From NCBI RefSeq assembly GCF_008365405.1, contig NZ_QOKV01000004.1, positions 62,001 through 126,000 on the forward strand: 64,000 bases of DNA. Reading direction: 5' to 3'. Origin of the DNA: Azospirillum brasilense. GTDB taxonomy: Bacteria; Pseudomonadota; Alphaproteobacteria; Azospirillales; Azospirillaceae. Made by a program: the position numbers and the translations under genes. The notes under the pieces were generated by a model, which ran no database searches, was not told the DNA's origin, and saw nothing but the letters and a program-made list of their open reading frames with translations. How positions within the stretch are numbered: position 1 is the first letter of the stretch; the number at the start of each line of letters is the position of its first letter. Shown piece by piece: positions 26,262 through 35,073 of the stretch.

Positions 26262-27929
26262 TCAGTTGATCGGCTCGGCGCGGTTGCCGAACAGGGCGCG
26301 CAGCTTGCGCCCGATCGCCGACACCAGCAGGCCCTGGTTGCCGCCCTCCGGCTTGGGGAACCAGTCCGGCTCCTCGGCCTGGATGCGCCGCACCACCGTC
26401 AGGAACGCCTCGACCACCAGCGGGTCGAAATCCTTGCCCGCCCGCTCGGCGATCCAGGCGATGGCGTGCTCGACCCCCCAGGCCTTGCGGTACTGGCGGT
26501 CGGTGATGAGGGCATCGAACACGTCGGCCACCGCCATGATCCGCGCCGAAACCGGAATGGCCCCGCCGCGCAGCCCTTCCATGTAGCCCGACCCGTCGTA
26601 GCGCTCGTGGTGGTAGCGGGCGATCTCCGCGGCGATGGACAGCAGGCTGCGCCCGCGCAGGGGCAGCGCCGCCTCGCTGAGGATGCGGTGGCCGATCAGG
26701 GTATGGCGCTGGATGGCCGCCATGTCGTTGTTCGCCAACTCGCCCGGAATGCCCAGCGTCTCGTCCGACACGCTCAGCATGCCGACGTCGTGCAGCAGGG
26801 CGGCCAGCCCGACCTTCTCCGCCAATTCGTCGTCCAGCTCGTCGGCGAAGCGGCCGTGGACGCGCAACTCGCGCGCGATGTCGCCGACCAGCCGCTCGAT
26901 GCGCTGGAGATGGCCGGCGGCGGCGTTGTCCTTGTATTCGGCGAGCGAGCCCATGGCGAGGACGGTGGCCTTCTGGGCGGTGTTCAGCTCCTCGAACAGC
27001 AGGGCGTTCTCGAAGGCGATGGAGCATTTGTTGCGGAACAGCTCCAGCAACTGCCACTCGCGCGCGGTGCCCTCGTTGTTGTGGCCCTCGACGTAGATCA
27101 TGCCGATGATCCCGCCATGGGCGCGCAGCCGCAGCGCGCAATAGCCCGGCTCCACGATGGTCTCGGAACTCGGGCTCAGCCGTTCCAGCGCGGCGGCCAC
27201 GCTGGGCTCGCCCAGCTCGGCGACGTCCACGTCCTTCCATTTGGCGAAGCGCCCGGTGGAGGCGCGCACGCGGATGCGGCGGTCGCGCGGCAGCGTGTCG
27301 CCCTGGATGCACAGCAGCGCGTGCCGCCCGATGCCCAGCAGCCCGACGACGCGCGGCAGGATGTTGGGGAACAGCACGTCCGGGGTGCGCATCTCCAGCA
27401 GGCCGGTGGTCGCCACCAGCATGCGGGCCAGCGCCTTGCGCCCGGCGGCCTGGGTCTGCAGGTTGAGGAAGGCGCGGAGCCGCGGCACGACCGCGGTGCG
27501 CAGCGTGCGCGCCGTCAACCCGTCCTTCAGGCGGTAGTCGCTGACGTCGTGGCCCTCCACCACCTCCTCCTCCGGCGCCCGCTCGGGATGGGCGGTGCAG
27601 ACCAGGATGCGGACGCGGCTGTTCCCCAGATCCTTGCGGATGTGGTCGATGAGGCCGAGCCCTTCCGGCACCCCATCCGCCGCGGGGTCCAGCACCGGCT
27701 CCAGCAGGACGGCGGCGGTGCTGGGGTTGCGGTACAGCGCCTCGCGCGCCTCGGCGGCGGTGGCGGCGGTCAGCACCGTCACCGGCGCCCCGTCCAGCGC
27801 GAAGCCGTCGAGCGCGGCGCGCGTCAGCCCGGCCAGCGCCGGGTCGGGATCGACCACGAGGACGTGCAGGCGGGGCTTGGCGGGGGGAACCGGGTTGGCC
27901 TCCGGCGGGCGGGCGTCGTCGTTGGGCAT
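26262..27929 (-). CDS. receiver-DUF3369-HD-GYP protein with altered receiver site
   Basis: This 555-residue cytosolic signalling protein has a receiver-like domain at residues 20-150, a DUF3369 (GAF-like) domain at about 165-320 and HD-GYP at 325-520. HD-GYP domains hydrolyse cyclic di-GMP. The HD pair is present (LLHDVG, H380-D381), as are HHERYDGSG and the metal region VADVFDALITDRQYRKAW. In the receiver the phospho-acceptor Asp position reads Glu (VLLEPVL, E77), although K135 is kept. The GYP motif reads G-Y-M (448-450). The start at 27929 excludes a poorly coding N-extension. It diverges from NAD-GDH. Confidence 0.9.
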   Translation of the reverse strand: MPNDDARPPEANPVPPAKPRLHVLVVDPDPALAGLTRAALDGFALDGAPVTVLTAATAAEAREALYRNPSTAAVLLEPVLDPAADGVPEGLGLIDHIRKDLGNSRVRILVCTAHPERAPEEEVVEGHDVSDYRLKDGLTARTLRTAVVPRLRAFLNLQTQAAGRKALARMLVATTGLLEMRTPDVLFPNILPRVVGLLGIGRHALLCIQGDTLPRDRRIRVRASTGRFAKWKDVDVAELGEPSVAAALERLSPSSETIVEPGYCALRLRAHGGIIGMIYVEGHNNEGTAREWQLLELFRNKCSIAFENALLFEELNTAQKATVLAMGSLAEYKDNAAAGHLQRIERLVGDIARELRVHGRFADELDDELAEKVGLAALLHDVGMLSVSDETLGIPGELANNDMAAIQRHTLIGHRILSEAALPLRGRSLLSIAAEIARYHHERYDGSGYMEGLRGGAIPVSARIMAVADVFDALITDRQYRKAWGVEHAIAWIAERAGKDFDPLVVEAFLTVVRRIQAEEPDWFPKPEGGNQGLLVSAIGRKLRALFGNRAEPIN

Positions 27930-28160
27930 GATCGTCTCGTTGGTTGCGCGCCGCAAGCGCGCCGGCACGAAAAATACGCCCACTCCCGGACTCATTCAAC
28001 TTTCATCGATTTGGACACGAAGGGCCGCTCCGTAATAACCGCCTCAATAACCGCCTCTTCCGGTTACGCCCCTCCGCCTGTTGCCTGTCGCAGCAAATCG
28101 GCTACCCTCTGCCTACAACGGCGGCAAACCGCCGCAAAAAATCAGGGAAGGATTGGAGCG

Positions 28161-31100
28161 ATGGCTCTCAGGGCCGAACAGCTCAAGGACGAGCTGACCG
28201 AAGAGGTCGTGCGGCAGGTTCGCGAGCGGCTGGGCCGCAGCCGTGCGGCACCGGCGGAGCGCTTCGTACGGCAGTTCTACGACAACGTCCCGCCCGACGA
28301 CATCATCCAGGCTCCGGCGGAGCAGCTCTACGGCGCGGCGCTGGCCATGTGGCAATGGGGTCAGCAGCGCGAGGCGGCGGACCGCGCCAAGGTCCGCGTC
28401 TACAATCCCCGTGTCGAGGAGCATGGCTGGCAGTCCCACCGCACGGTGGTGGAGATCGTCAACGACGACATGCCCTTCCTCGTCGACTCGGTGACCGCGG
28501 AGCTGAACCGCCAGGGGCTGACCGTCCATCTGGTCATCCACCCCGTGGTGCGGGTCAAGCGCGACGCCGACGGCCAGCTGGTGGAGATGTACGAGCCGGC
28601 GGCGGCCCCCACCGACGCGGCCCCCGAATCCTTCATGCATGTCGAGGTCGGCGCGGTCACCGGTGCCGCCGCGCTGGACCAGGCCCGCGAAGGGTTGGAG
28701 CGCGTGCTGGCCGACGTGCGCGCCGCCGTCGCCGACTGGCGGGCCATGCGCCAGCAGGTGCGCGCCGCCATCGTGGAGGCCGACTGCGCCCGCGCCGCCG
28801 TCCCGGCGATCATCCCCGACGACGAGGTGGACGAGGCCAAGGCCTTCCTGTCCTGGGCCGACGACGACCACTTCACCTTCCTCGGCTACCGCGAATACCG
28901 CTTCGAGAGCGGCGCCGACGGGGCGGACTCCTCGCTGGGTCTGGTCGCCGGCAGCGGTCTGGGCATCCTGCGCGACGACTCCGTCACCGTCTTCGACGGG
29001 CTGCGCAACTACGCCACCCTGCCGCCCGACGTGCGCGACTTCCTGCGCAACCCGCGCGTGCTGATGGTGACCAAGGGCAACCGCCCTTCCCCCGTGCACC
29101 GCTCCGTCCCGATGGACGCCATCCTCATCAAGCGCTTCGACGCCGAGGGGCGGATCGTCGGCGAGCGGCTGGTCGCCGGGCTCTTCACCTCCGTCGCCTA
29201 CAACCGCAGCCCGCGCGAGATCCCCTATCTCCGCCGCAAGGTCGCGGAGGTGATGGAGCTGGCCGGCTTCGACCCGCAGGGCCATGACGGCAAGGCGCTT
29301 CTGCACATCCTGGAGACCTACCCGCGCGACGAGCTGTTCCAGATCCAGGTGCCGGAGCTGCTGGACATCGCGGTCGGCATCCTGCACCTGCAGGAGCGGC
29401 AGCGGCTGGCCCTGTTCGTGCGCAAAGACCCGTTCGAGCGCTTCGCCTCCTGCCTCGTCTACGTGCCGCGCGACCGCTACGACACCACCCTGCGCCGGCG
29501 CATCCAGTCCATCCTGGAGGCCGCCTACGCCGGCACCTGCACCGGCTTCACCACGCAGCTGACCGAAAGCGTGCTGGCCCGCCTGCATTTCATCATCCGG
29601 ACCGAGCCGGGCCGCGTGCCCGCCGTCGACGCCACCGATCTGGAGGCGCGGCTGGTCCAGGCGTCGCGCGGCTGGGACGACCATCTGCGCGACGCGCTGG
29701 TCGAGGCCCATGGCGAGGAGCAGGGGCGCACCCTGTTCCGCCGCTACGCCGACGCCTTCCCCACCGCCTACCGCGAGGAGTTCAACGCGGAAGCCGCCGT
29801 CTTCGACATCGACCGCATCGAGAAGGCGACGGCCCAGGGCACGTTGGGCATCAACCTCTACCGCCCGCTGGAGGCCGAAGGGGACGAGCTGCACGTCAAG
29901 ATCTACCACGAAGGCCGCCCGGTGCCGCTGTCCGACGTGCTGCCCATGCTGGAGCACATGGACCTGAAGGTGATCACCGAGGCCCCCTTCGAGATCGCCA
30001 TCGCCGGCCACGCCGCCCCGGTGTGGATCCACGACTTCACCGCGCGCTCCCAGAACGGGCTGCCCATCGACTGCGCGATGGTCAAGGAGAAGTTCCAGGA
30101 CGCCTTCGCCGCCGTCTGGGACGGCCGGATGGAGGATGACGGCTTCAACCGCCTCGTGCTCCGCGCCGGCCTGACCGCGCGGGAGGTGACGGTGCTGCGC
30201 GCCTACGCCAAGTATCTGCGCCAGGCCCGCATCCCCTATGGGCAGGACGTGGTGGAAAGCACGCTGGCCGGCCATCCGGCCATCGCGCGCAAGCTGGTCG
30301 CCCTGTTCCACAGCCGCTTCGACCCGGCCCGCCGTTCGCAGAACGATCCGGGGCTGGCCGCGGAGATCGAACGCGCGCTCGACGGGGTGAAGAACCTGGA
30401 CGAGGACCGCATCCTGCGGCGCTTCCTCAACCTGCTGTGCAACACGCTGCGGACCAACGCCTATCAGAACGGCGCGGACGGGCGGCCCAAGACCTACCTC
30501 TCCTTCAAGATCGACAGCCGCCACATCGACGACCTGCCGCTGCCTCGCCCGATGGTCGAGGTGTTCGTCTACAGCCCGCGGATGGAAGGCGTCCATCTCC
30601 GCGGCGGCAAGGTGGCGCGCGGCGGCATCCGCTGGTCCGACCGGCGCGAGGATTTCCGCACGGAGATCCTCGGCCTGATGAAGGCCCAGATGGTCAAGAA
30701 CACCGTCATCGTGCCGGTCGGCTCCAAGGGCGGCTTCGTGGTGAAGCGCCCGCCGCCGCCGTCCGCCGGGCGCGAGGCGGCGCTGGCCGAGGGCATCGAG
30801 TGCTACAAGACGCTGATGCGCGGCCTGCTCGACATCACCGACAACCTCGACGCCGAGGGCGCGGTGGTGCCGCCGCCCGAGGTGGTCCGCCACGATGGGG
30901 ACGATCCCTATCTGGTGGTCGCCGCCGACAAGGGCACCGCGACCTTCTCCGACATCGCCAATTCGGTGTCGGTGGACCACGGCTTCTGGCTGGGCGACGC
31001 CTTCGCGTCGGGTGGCTCCGCCGGCTACGACCACAAGAAGATGGGCATCACCGCCCGCGGCGCCTGGGAATCGGTGAAGCGCCATTTCCGCGAGCTGGGG

Positions 31101-33017
31101 CACGACACCCAGACGCAGGACTTCACCGTCGTCGGCGTCGGCGACATGTCGGGCGACGTGTTCGGCAACGGCATGCTGCTGTCGAAGCACATCCGCCTGC
31201 TCGCCGCCTTCGACCACCGGCACATCTTCATCGATCCCGACCCCGACGCCGCGCGGAGCTGGGAGGAGCGGCAGCGCCTGTTCGACCTGCCGCGCTCCTC
31301 CTGGGCGGACTACGACGCGGCGCTGCTGTCCGCGGGCGGGCGGGTGTTCGACCGCTCGGCCAAGTCGCTGGAGCTGACGCCGGAGATTCGCCAGCGCTTC
31401 GGCATCGCCAAGGACCACGTCACCCCGCTGGAGCTGATGCAGACCCTGCTGAAGGCCGAGGTGGACCTGCTGTGGTTCGGCGGCATCGGCACCTACCTGA
31501 AGGCGGCGGAGGAAACCAACGCCGAGGTCGGCGACAAGGCCAACGACGCGCTGCGCATCGACGGGCGCGACGTGCGGGCCAAGGTGATCGGCGAGGGCGC
31601 CAACCTCGGCGTCACCCAGCGCGGCCGCATCGAGGCGGCGCGGCACGGGGTGCGGCTGAACACCGACGCCATCGACAATTCGGCGGGCGTCGACACCTCC
31701 GACCATGAGGTGAACATCAAGATCCTGCTGAACGACGTGGTCGTCCGAGGCGACATGACGCTGAAGCAGCGCGACCAGCTGCTCGCCGCCATGACCGACG
31801 AGGTGGCCGGTCTGGTGCTGGCCGACAACTACCTGCAGAGCCAGGCCCTGACCGTCGCCCGCGCCCAGGGTCCCGACGCGCTGGAGGCGCAGGCCCGGCT
31901 GATCCGCTCGCTGGAGAAGGCGGGGCGGCTCAACCGTGCCATCGAGTATTTGCCCGACGAGGAGGAGCTGTCCGCCCGCATGGCCAACCGCGAGGGGCTG
32001 ACCCGGCCCGAGCTGGCCGTGCTGCTGGCCTACGCCAAGATCACGCTCTACGACGATCTGCTGGCGTCGGACCTGCCGGACGATCCCTTCATGGCCGACG
32101 ACCTCACCCGCTACTTCCCCAAGCCGCTGCGCAAGGCCCATGCGGAGGCGGTCGGGCGGCACCGGCTGCGGCGGGAGATCATCGCGACCAGCGTCACCAA
32201 CAGCCTCGTCAACCGCACCGGACCGACCTTCGTCAAGGAGATGATGGAGAAGACCGGCATGGGGCCGGCGGACGTCGCCCGCGCCTACACCATCGTGCGC
32301 GATGCCTTCGGCCTGCGCTCGCTGTGGACGGGGATCGAGGACCTCGACACCGTCGTCCCGGCCGCGCTCCAGACCAGCATGATCCTGGAGACGGTCCGCC
32401 ACATGGAGCGAGCCGCCGCCTGGTTCCTGGCGAGCTGCCAGCAGCCGCTGGACATCGCCCGCGAGACGGAGGCCTTCCGGCCCGGCATCGAGACGCTTCT
32501 CGCCGGTCTCGACAACGTGCTGGACGCCGAGGAGACGGCCCGCCTGACCGCCCGCGTCGCCTCCTACCAGGAGCAGGGCGTTCCCGCCGAGCTGGCCCGC
32601 CGCATGGCGGCTCTGCCGGTTCTGGCCGCCGCCCCCGACCTCGTCCGCATCGCCGGGCGCACCGGACGCGGGGTCGCGGACGTCGCCGCGGTCTACTTCA
32701 TGCTGGGGCGCCGCTTCGGCCTGGAGTGGCTGCGCGACAAGGCCGCCGCTGCGAAGGCGGAGAACCATTGGCAGAAGCAGGCGGTGGCCGCCCTGGTGGA
32801 CGATCTGTTCGCCCACCAGACCGCGCTGACCACCCGCGTTCTGGAGTCGGTGGACCAGCTTCCCGCGGAAGCCCCCGTGGAGGCCTGGATCGCCCACCGC
32901 CGCCCAGTGGTGGAACGGGTGGAGCAACTCCTGTCCGAGTTGCGCACCCAGCCCAACGTCGACCTGTCGATGCTGGCGGTGGCGAACCGGCAGCTCCGCG
33001 GCCTGACGGCGGGGTAA
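28161..33017 (+). CDS. NAD-specific glutamate dehydrogenase, large (180 kDa) type
   Basis: This 1618-residue enzyme oxidises glutamate to 2-oxoglutarate and ammonia, the catabolic direction used when amino acids are carbon sources. The N-terminal half carries ACT-like regulatory modules (MPFLVDSVTAELNRQGLTVHLVIHPV, about 95-120). The catalytic core includes KVARGGIRWSDRREDFRTEILGLMKAQMVKNTVIVPVGSKGGFVVK and VVGVGDMSGDVFGNGML for NAD binding. ATG 28161 has GGAG nearby; the huge upstream open frame is antisense to the HD-GYP gene and is not coding. It is followed by a strong hairpin, so it is probably monocistronic. Confidence 0.97.
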   Translation: MALRAEQLKDELTEEVVRQVRERLGRSRAAPAERFVRQFYDNVPPDDIIQAPAEQLYGAALAMWQWGQQREAADRAKVRVYNPRVEEHGWQSHRTVVEIVNDDMPFLVDSVTAELNRQGLTVHLVIHPVVRVKRDADGQLVEMYEPAAAPTDAAPESFMHVEVGAVTGAAALDQAREGLERVLADVRAAVADWRAMRQQVRAAIVEADCARAAVPAIIPDDEVDEAKAFLSWADDDHFTFLGYREYRFESGADGADSSLGLVAGSGLGILRDDSVTVFDGLRNYATLPPDVRDFLRNPRVLMVTKGNRPSPVHRSVPMDAILIKRFDAEGRIVGERLVAGLFTSVAYNRSPREIPYLRRKVAEVMELAGFDPQGHDGKALLHILETYPRDELFQIQVPELLDIAVGILHLQERQRLALFVRKDPFERFASCLVYVPRDRYDTTLRRRIQSILEAAYAGTCTGFTTQLTESVLARLHFIIRTEPGRVPAVDATDLEARLVQASRGWDDHLRDALVEAHGEEQGRTLFRRYADAFPTAYREEFNAEAAVFDIDRIEKATAQGTLGINLYRPLEAEGDELHVKIYHEGRPVPLSDVLPMLEHMDLKVITEAPFEIAIAGHAAPVWIHDFTARSQNGLPIDCAMVKEKFQDAFAAVWDGRMEDDGFNRLVLRAGLTAREVTVLRAYAKYLRQARIPYGQDVVESTLAGHPAIARKLVALFHSRFDPARRSQNDPGLAAEIERALDGVKNLDEDRILRRFLNLLCNTLRTNAYQNGADGRPKTYLSFKIDSRHIDDLPLPRPMVEVFVYSPRMEGVHLRGGKVARGGIRWSDRREDFRTEILGLMKAQMVKNTVIVPVGSKGGFVVKRPPPPSAGREAALAEGIECYKTLMRGLLDITDNLDAEGAVVPPPEVVRHDGDDPYLVVAADKGTATFSDIANSVSVDHGFWLGDAFASGGSAGYDHKKMGITARGAWESVKRHFRELGHDTQTQDFTVVGVGDMSGDVFGNGMLLSKHIRLLAAFDHRHIFIDPDPDAARSWEERQRLFDLPRSSWADYDAALLSAGGRVFDRSAKSLELTPEIRQRFGIAKDHVTPLELMQTLLKAEVDLLWFGGIGTYLKAAEETNAEVGDKANDALRIDGRDVRAKVIGEGANLGVTQRGRIEAARHGVRLNTDAIDNSAGVDTSDHEVNIKILLNDVVVRGDMTLKQRDQLLAAMTDEVAGLVLADNYLQSQALTVARAQGPDALEAQARLIRSLEKAGRLNRAIEYLPDEEELSARMANREGLTRPELAVLLAYAKITLYDDLLASDLPDDPFMADDLTRYFPKPLRKAHAEAVGRHRLRREIIATSVTNSLVNRTGPTFVKEMMEKTGMGPADVARAYTIVRDAFGLRSLWTGIEDLDTVVPAALQTSMILETVRHMERAAAWFLASCQQPLDIARETEAFRPGIETLLAGLDNVLDAEETARLTARVASYQEQGVPAELARRMAALPVLAAAPDLVRIAGRTGRGVADVAAVYFMLGRRFGLEWLRDKAAAAKAENHWQKQAVAALVDDLFAHQTALTTRVLESVDQLPAEAPVEAWIAHRRPVVERVEQLLSELRTQPNVDLSMLAVANRQLRGLTAG

Positions 33018-33025
33018 AAGGCTTA

Positions 33026-33073
33026 AAAACCCCTCTTCCGGCCCCCTTCGGGCGGGTCCGGAAGAGGGTTTCC
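33026..33073 (+). terminator. hairpin after NAD-GDH
   Basis: CCCTCTTCCGG pairs exactly with CCGGAAGAGGG over a GC-rich inner stem-loop containing TTCG. It is flanked by AAAAA on the left and TTT on the right. Confidence 0.75.
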
Positions 33074-33146
33074 CATGCGTCCGCCCCGCTTTCCGGCTAT
33101 GGTGCGGCCATTCCAAGGAATGTCCGCCCAACCGGAGCCCGCCGCG

Positions 33147-34781
33147 ATGACCGACCCCCAGCCCACCCTGAACGACGCCATCCGCCTGCTGCGGACGAAC
33201 GATCTGGGCGGGGCGGAGGCGGCCTGCCGGGCGATCCTGGCGACCGACCCGCACAACGCGCAGGCCCTGCACCTGCTGGGAGTCGTCGCCGCCCACACCG
33301 GCCATCCCGACGGCGCGCTCGACCTCTTCGCCCTGGCGATTTCCGAGGATGGCAAGGACCCGTCCTTCCACAACAGCCGCGGCAGCCTGCTCTTCCAGCT
33401 CGGCCGCGCGGCGGAGGCGGAAGAGGCGTTCCGCGCCGGCATCGCCCTCAACGACCGCCTGCCGGAGCTTCACGGCAATCTGGGCAACGCGCTGAAGGCG
33501 CTGGGCCGGCTGGAGGACGCCGAGGGCGCCTTCCGCGCCGCCCTTGCCCTGCGCGGCGACGCGCCGGAGATGCACAATTTCCTGGGCACCACCCTGCGCG
33601 AGCTGGGCCGGCTGGACGAGGCGGAGGCCGCCTTCCGCGCCGCGCTGGAACGGGCGCCGGAGTATCTGGAGGCCCGCTACAACCTCGCCGAGGCGCTGAG
33701 CACCCGCGGCGCCCTGGAGGAGGCCGAGGAGGCCTTCCGCGTGGTGATCGCGGCGGCGCCCCGCTTCGTCCCCGCCCATGTCGGCCTCGCCCACACGCTG
33801 CAGAGCCTCGACCGCGCCAACGAGGCGGTCGAGGCCGTTGAGGCCGCCCGCGCCATCGCGCCGGACCACCCGCTGGTGCAGTTCACCCGCCGGCTGATCT
33901 ATTCCAACGCCGTCCCCGGCTGGCACCTGCCGATGATCAACGATTTCGAGCGCAACGACGCCTACGAGGCGGCCCTGAAGCGCGCGGTGACCCCGGACTC
34001 GCTGGTCCTGGAGATCGGCACCGGCTCGGGCATCGTCGCCATGATGGCGGCGCGCGCCGGGGCGCGGAAGGTGGTGACCTGCGAAGTGAATCCGATCCTC
34101 GCCCGCATCGCCCGCGAGACCGTCGCCAACAACGGCTACGCCGAGCGCATCGACGTGGTGCCGAAGCTGTCCACCCGCCTGTCGGTGGGCGCGGGCGGCG
34201 ACCTGCCGGAGAAGGCCGACGTCTTCGTGTCGGAACTCATCAACATCGGCATGCTGGCGCCGCGCATGCTGTCGGTGCTGCAGCACGCGCGCACCCATCT
34301 GGTGAAGCCCGGCGGCGCGATCATCCCGCGCGCCTCGACCGTCTACGCCATGCTGGTGGAAACGCCGGAGCTGGCCCGCATCAACCCGGTGAAGCGCATC
34401 GGCGGCTTCGACATGTCGACCTTCGACGTCTTCCGCTCCCCCGGCTATCAGCAGATCGACCTCGGCGCCGACACCCACACACCGCTGTCGGCCCCCTTCA
34501 CCGCGCTCGATTTCGACTTCACCCGCAACATGCCCGAGGAGGGCGGTCGCGAGATCGCCGTGGAGATCACGGCGGAGGGCACCTGCCACGGCGTGGCCTT
34601 CTGGTTCGACCTGCAGATGGACGAGGAGGTCACCTACCGCTCCGAAAGCCGGGCGCGGACGAACCACTGGAAGCAGGCGATGACCTATCTGGAGACGCCG
34701 ATCCGCGTGCGCCCCGGCGATTGGCTGACCATCGTCGCCCGCTACGACAACAACCAGATTTCGTTCGGCGTGGGCGGTTGA
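33147..34781 (+). CDS. TPR repeats fused to a PRMT-type methyltransferase
   Basis: This 544-residue protein has about six to seven TPR units at residues 10-240 (GNLGNALKALGRLEDAEGAFRAAL and similar) and a class I SAM methyltransferase at 255-544 that resembles protein arginine methyltransferases. PRMT landmarks are MINDFERNDAYEAALKRAV (motif X-like, near 263-281), VLEIGTGSGIVAMMAARAG (287-305), acidic E313, SELINIGML (362-370, double-E-loop position), a beta-barrel C-terminus and NHWKQAMTYLE (506-516, THW-loop position). The TPR-PRMT order recalls eukaryotic PRMT9. The second Glu of the double-E loop is not apparent, so the substrate could differ. ATG 33147 is spaced well from GGAG. Confidence 0.85.
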   Translation: MTDPQPTLNDAIRLLRTNDLGGAEAACRAILATDPHNAQALHLLGVVAAHTGHPDGALDLFALAISEDGKDPSFHNSRGSLLFQLGRAAEAEEAFRAGIALNDRLPELHGNLGNALKALGRLEDAEGAFRAALALRGDAPEMHNFLGTTLRELGRLDEAEAAFRAALERAPEYLEARYNLAEALSTRGALEEAEEAFRVVIAAAPRFVPAHVGLAHTLQSLDRANEAVEAVEAARAIAPDHPLVQFTRRLIYSNAVPGWHLPMINDFERNDAYEAALKRAVTPDSLVLEIGTGSGIVAMMAARAGARKVVTCEVNPILARIARETVANNGYAERIDVVPKLSTRLSVGAGGDLPEKADVFVSELINIGMLAPRMLSVLQHARTHLVKPGGAIIPRASTVYAMLVETPELARINPVKRIGGFDMSTFDVFRSPGYQQIDLGADTHTPLSAPFTALDFDFTRNMPEEGGREIAVEITAEGTCHGVAFWFDLQMDEEVTYRSESRARTNHWKQAMTYLETPIRVRPGDWLTIVARYDNNQISFGVGG

Positions 34782-34849
34782 GCGGCACACGCCCCGGGTT
34801 TTCCCGCAGGCCGAAGCCAGCCGATCGACGCCGAACCGGAGAGGCCCCC

Positions 34850-35065
34850 ATGAGCACCGATAAGACTTCCGACCGCGTCGCCGCCGACGTCGCCGTCCCG
34901 CTGCCGGACCTGTCGGATCTGGAGCGCCAGAAGGCGGAGATCGAGGCGATCCAGGCGCAGATGATGCAACTGCGCGCCCGGATCGATCAACGGCTGGACG
35001 ACCAGCGCCCCACCATCGACCTCGTCCCGGTCCGCCTCGACCCGCCGCCGCCGTCCGTCGAGTAA
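34850..35065 (+). CDS. small coiled-coil hypothetical protein
   Basis: This 71-residue protein has a heptad-like helix LSDLERQKAEIEAIQAQMMQLRARIDQRLDDQ and a Pro-rich tail ending PPPPSVE. The ribosome site CCGGAGAGG is convincing. It lies between the TPR-PRMT gene (68 bases) and the UMF1 transporter (8 bases), probably in one operon. No family is recognised. Confidence 0.7.
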   Translation: MSTDKTSDRVAADVAVPLPDLSDLERQKAEIEAIQAQMMQLRARIDQRLDDQRPTIDLVPVRLDPPPPSVE

Positions 35066-35073
35066 TCCGACCG

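Noticed and set aside
28117..28141. CGGCGGCAAACCGCCG hairpin followed by AAAAAA before NAD-GDH
   Set aside because: The run is A, not T, in the sense RNA, so it cannot terminate the plus strand. On the minus strand the T run precedes the stem.
26466..28160. Open frame that extends NAD-GDH upstream to 2183 residues
   Set aside because: It is antisense to the HD-GYP gene, has shadow composition (His/Gln/Arg-rich), and the true enzyme start at 28161 has a ribosome site and family-typical length.
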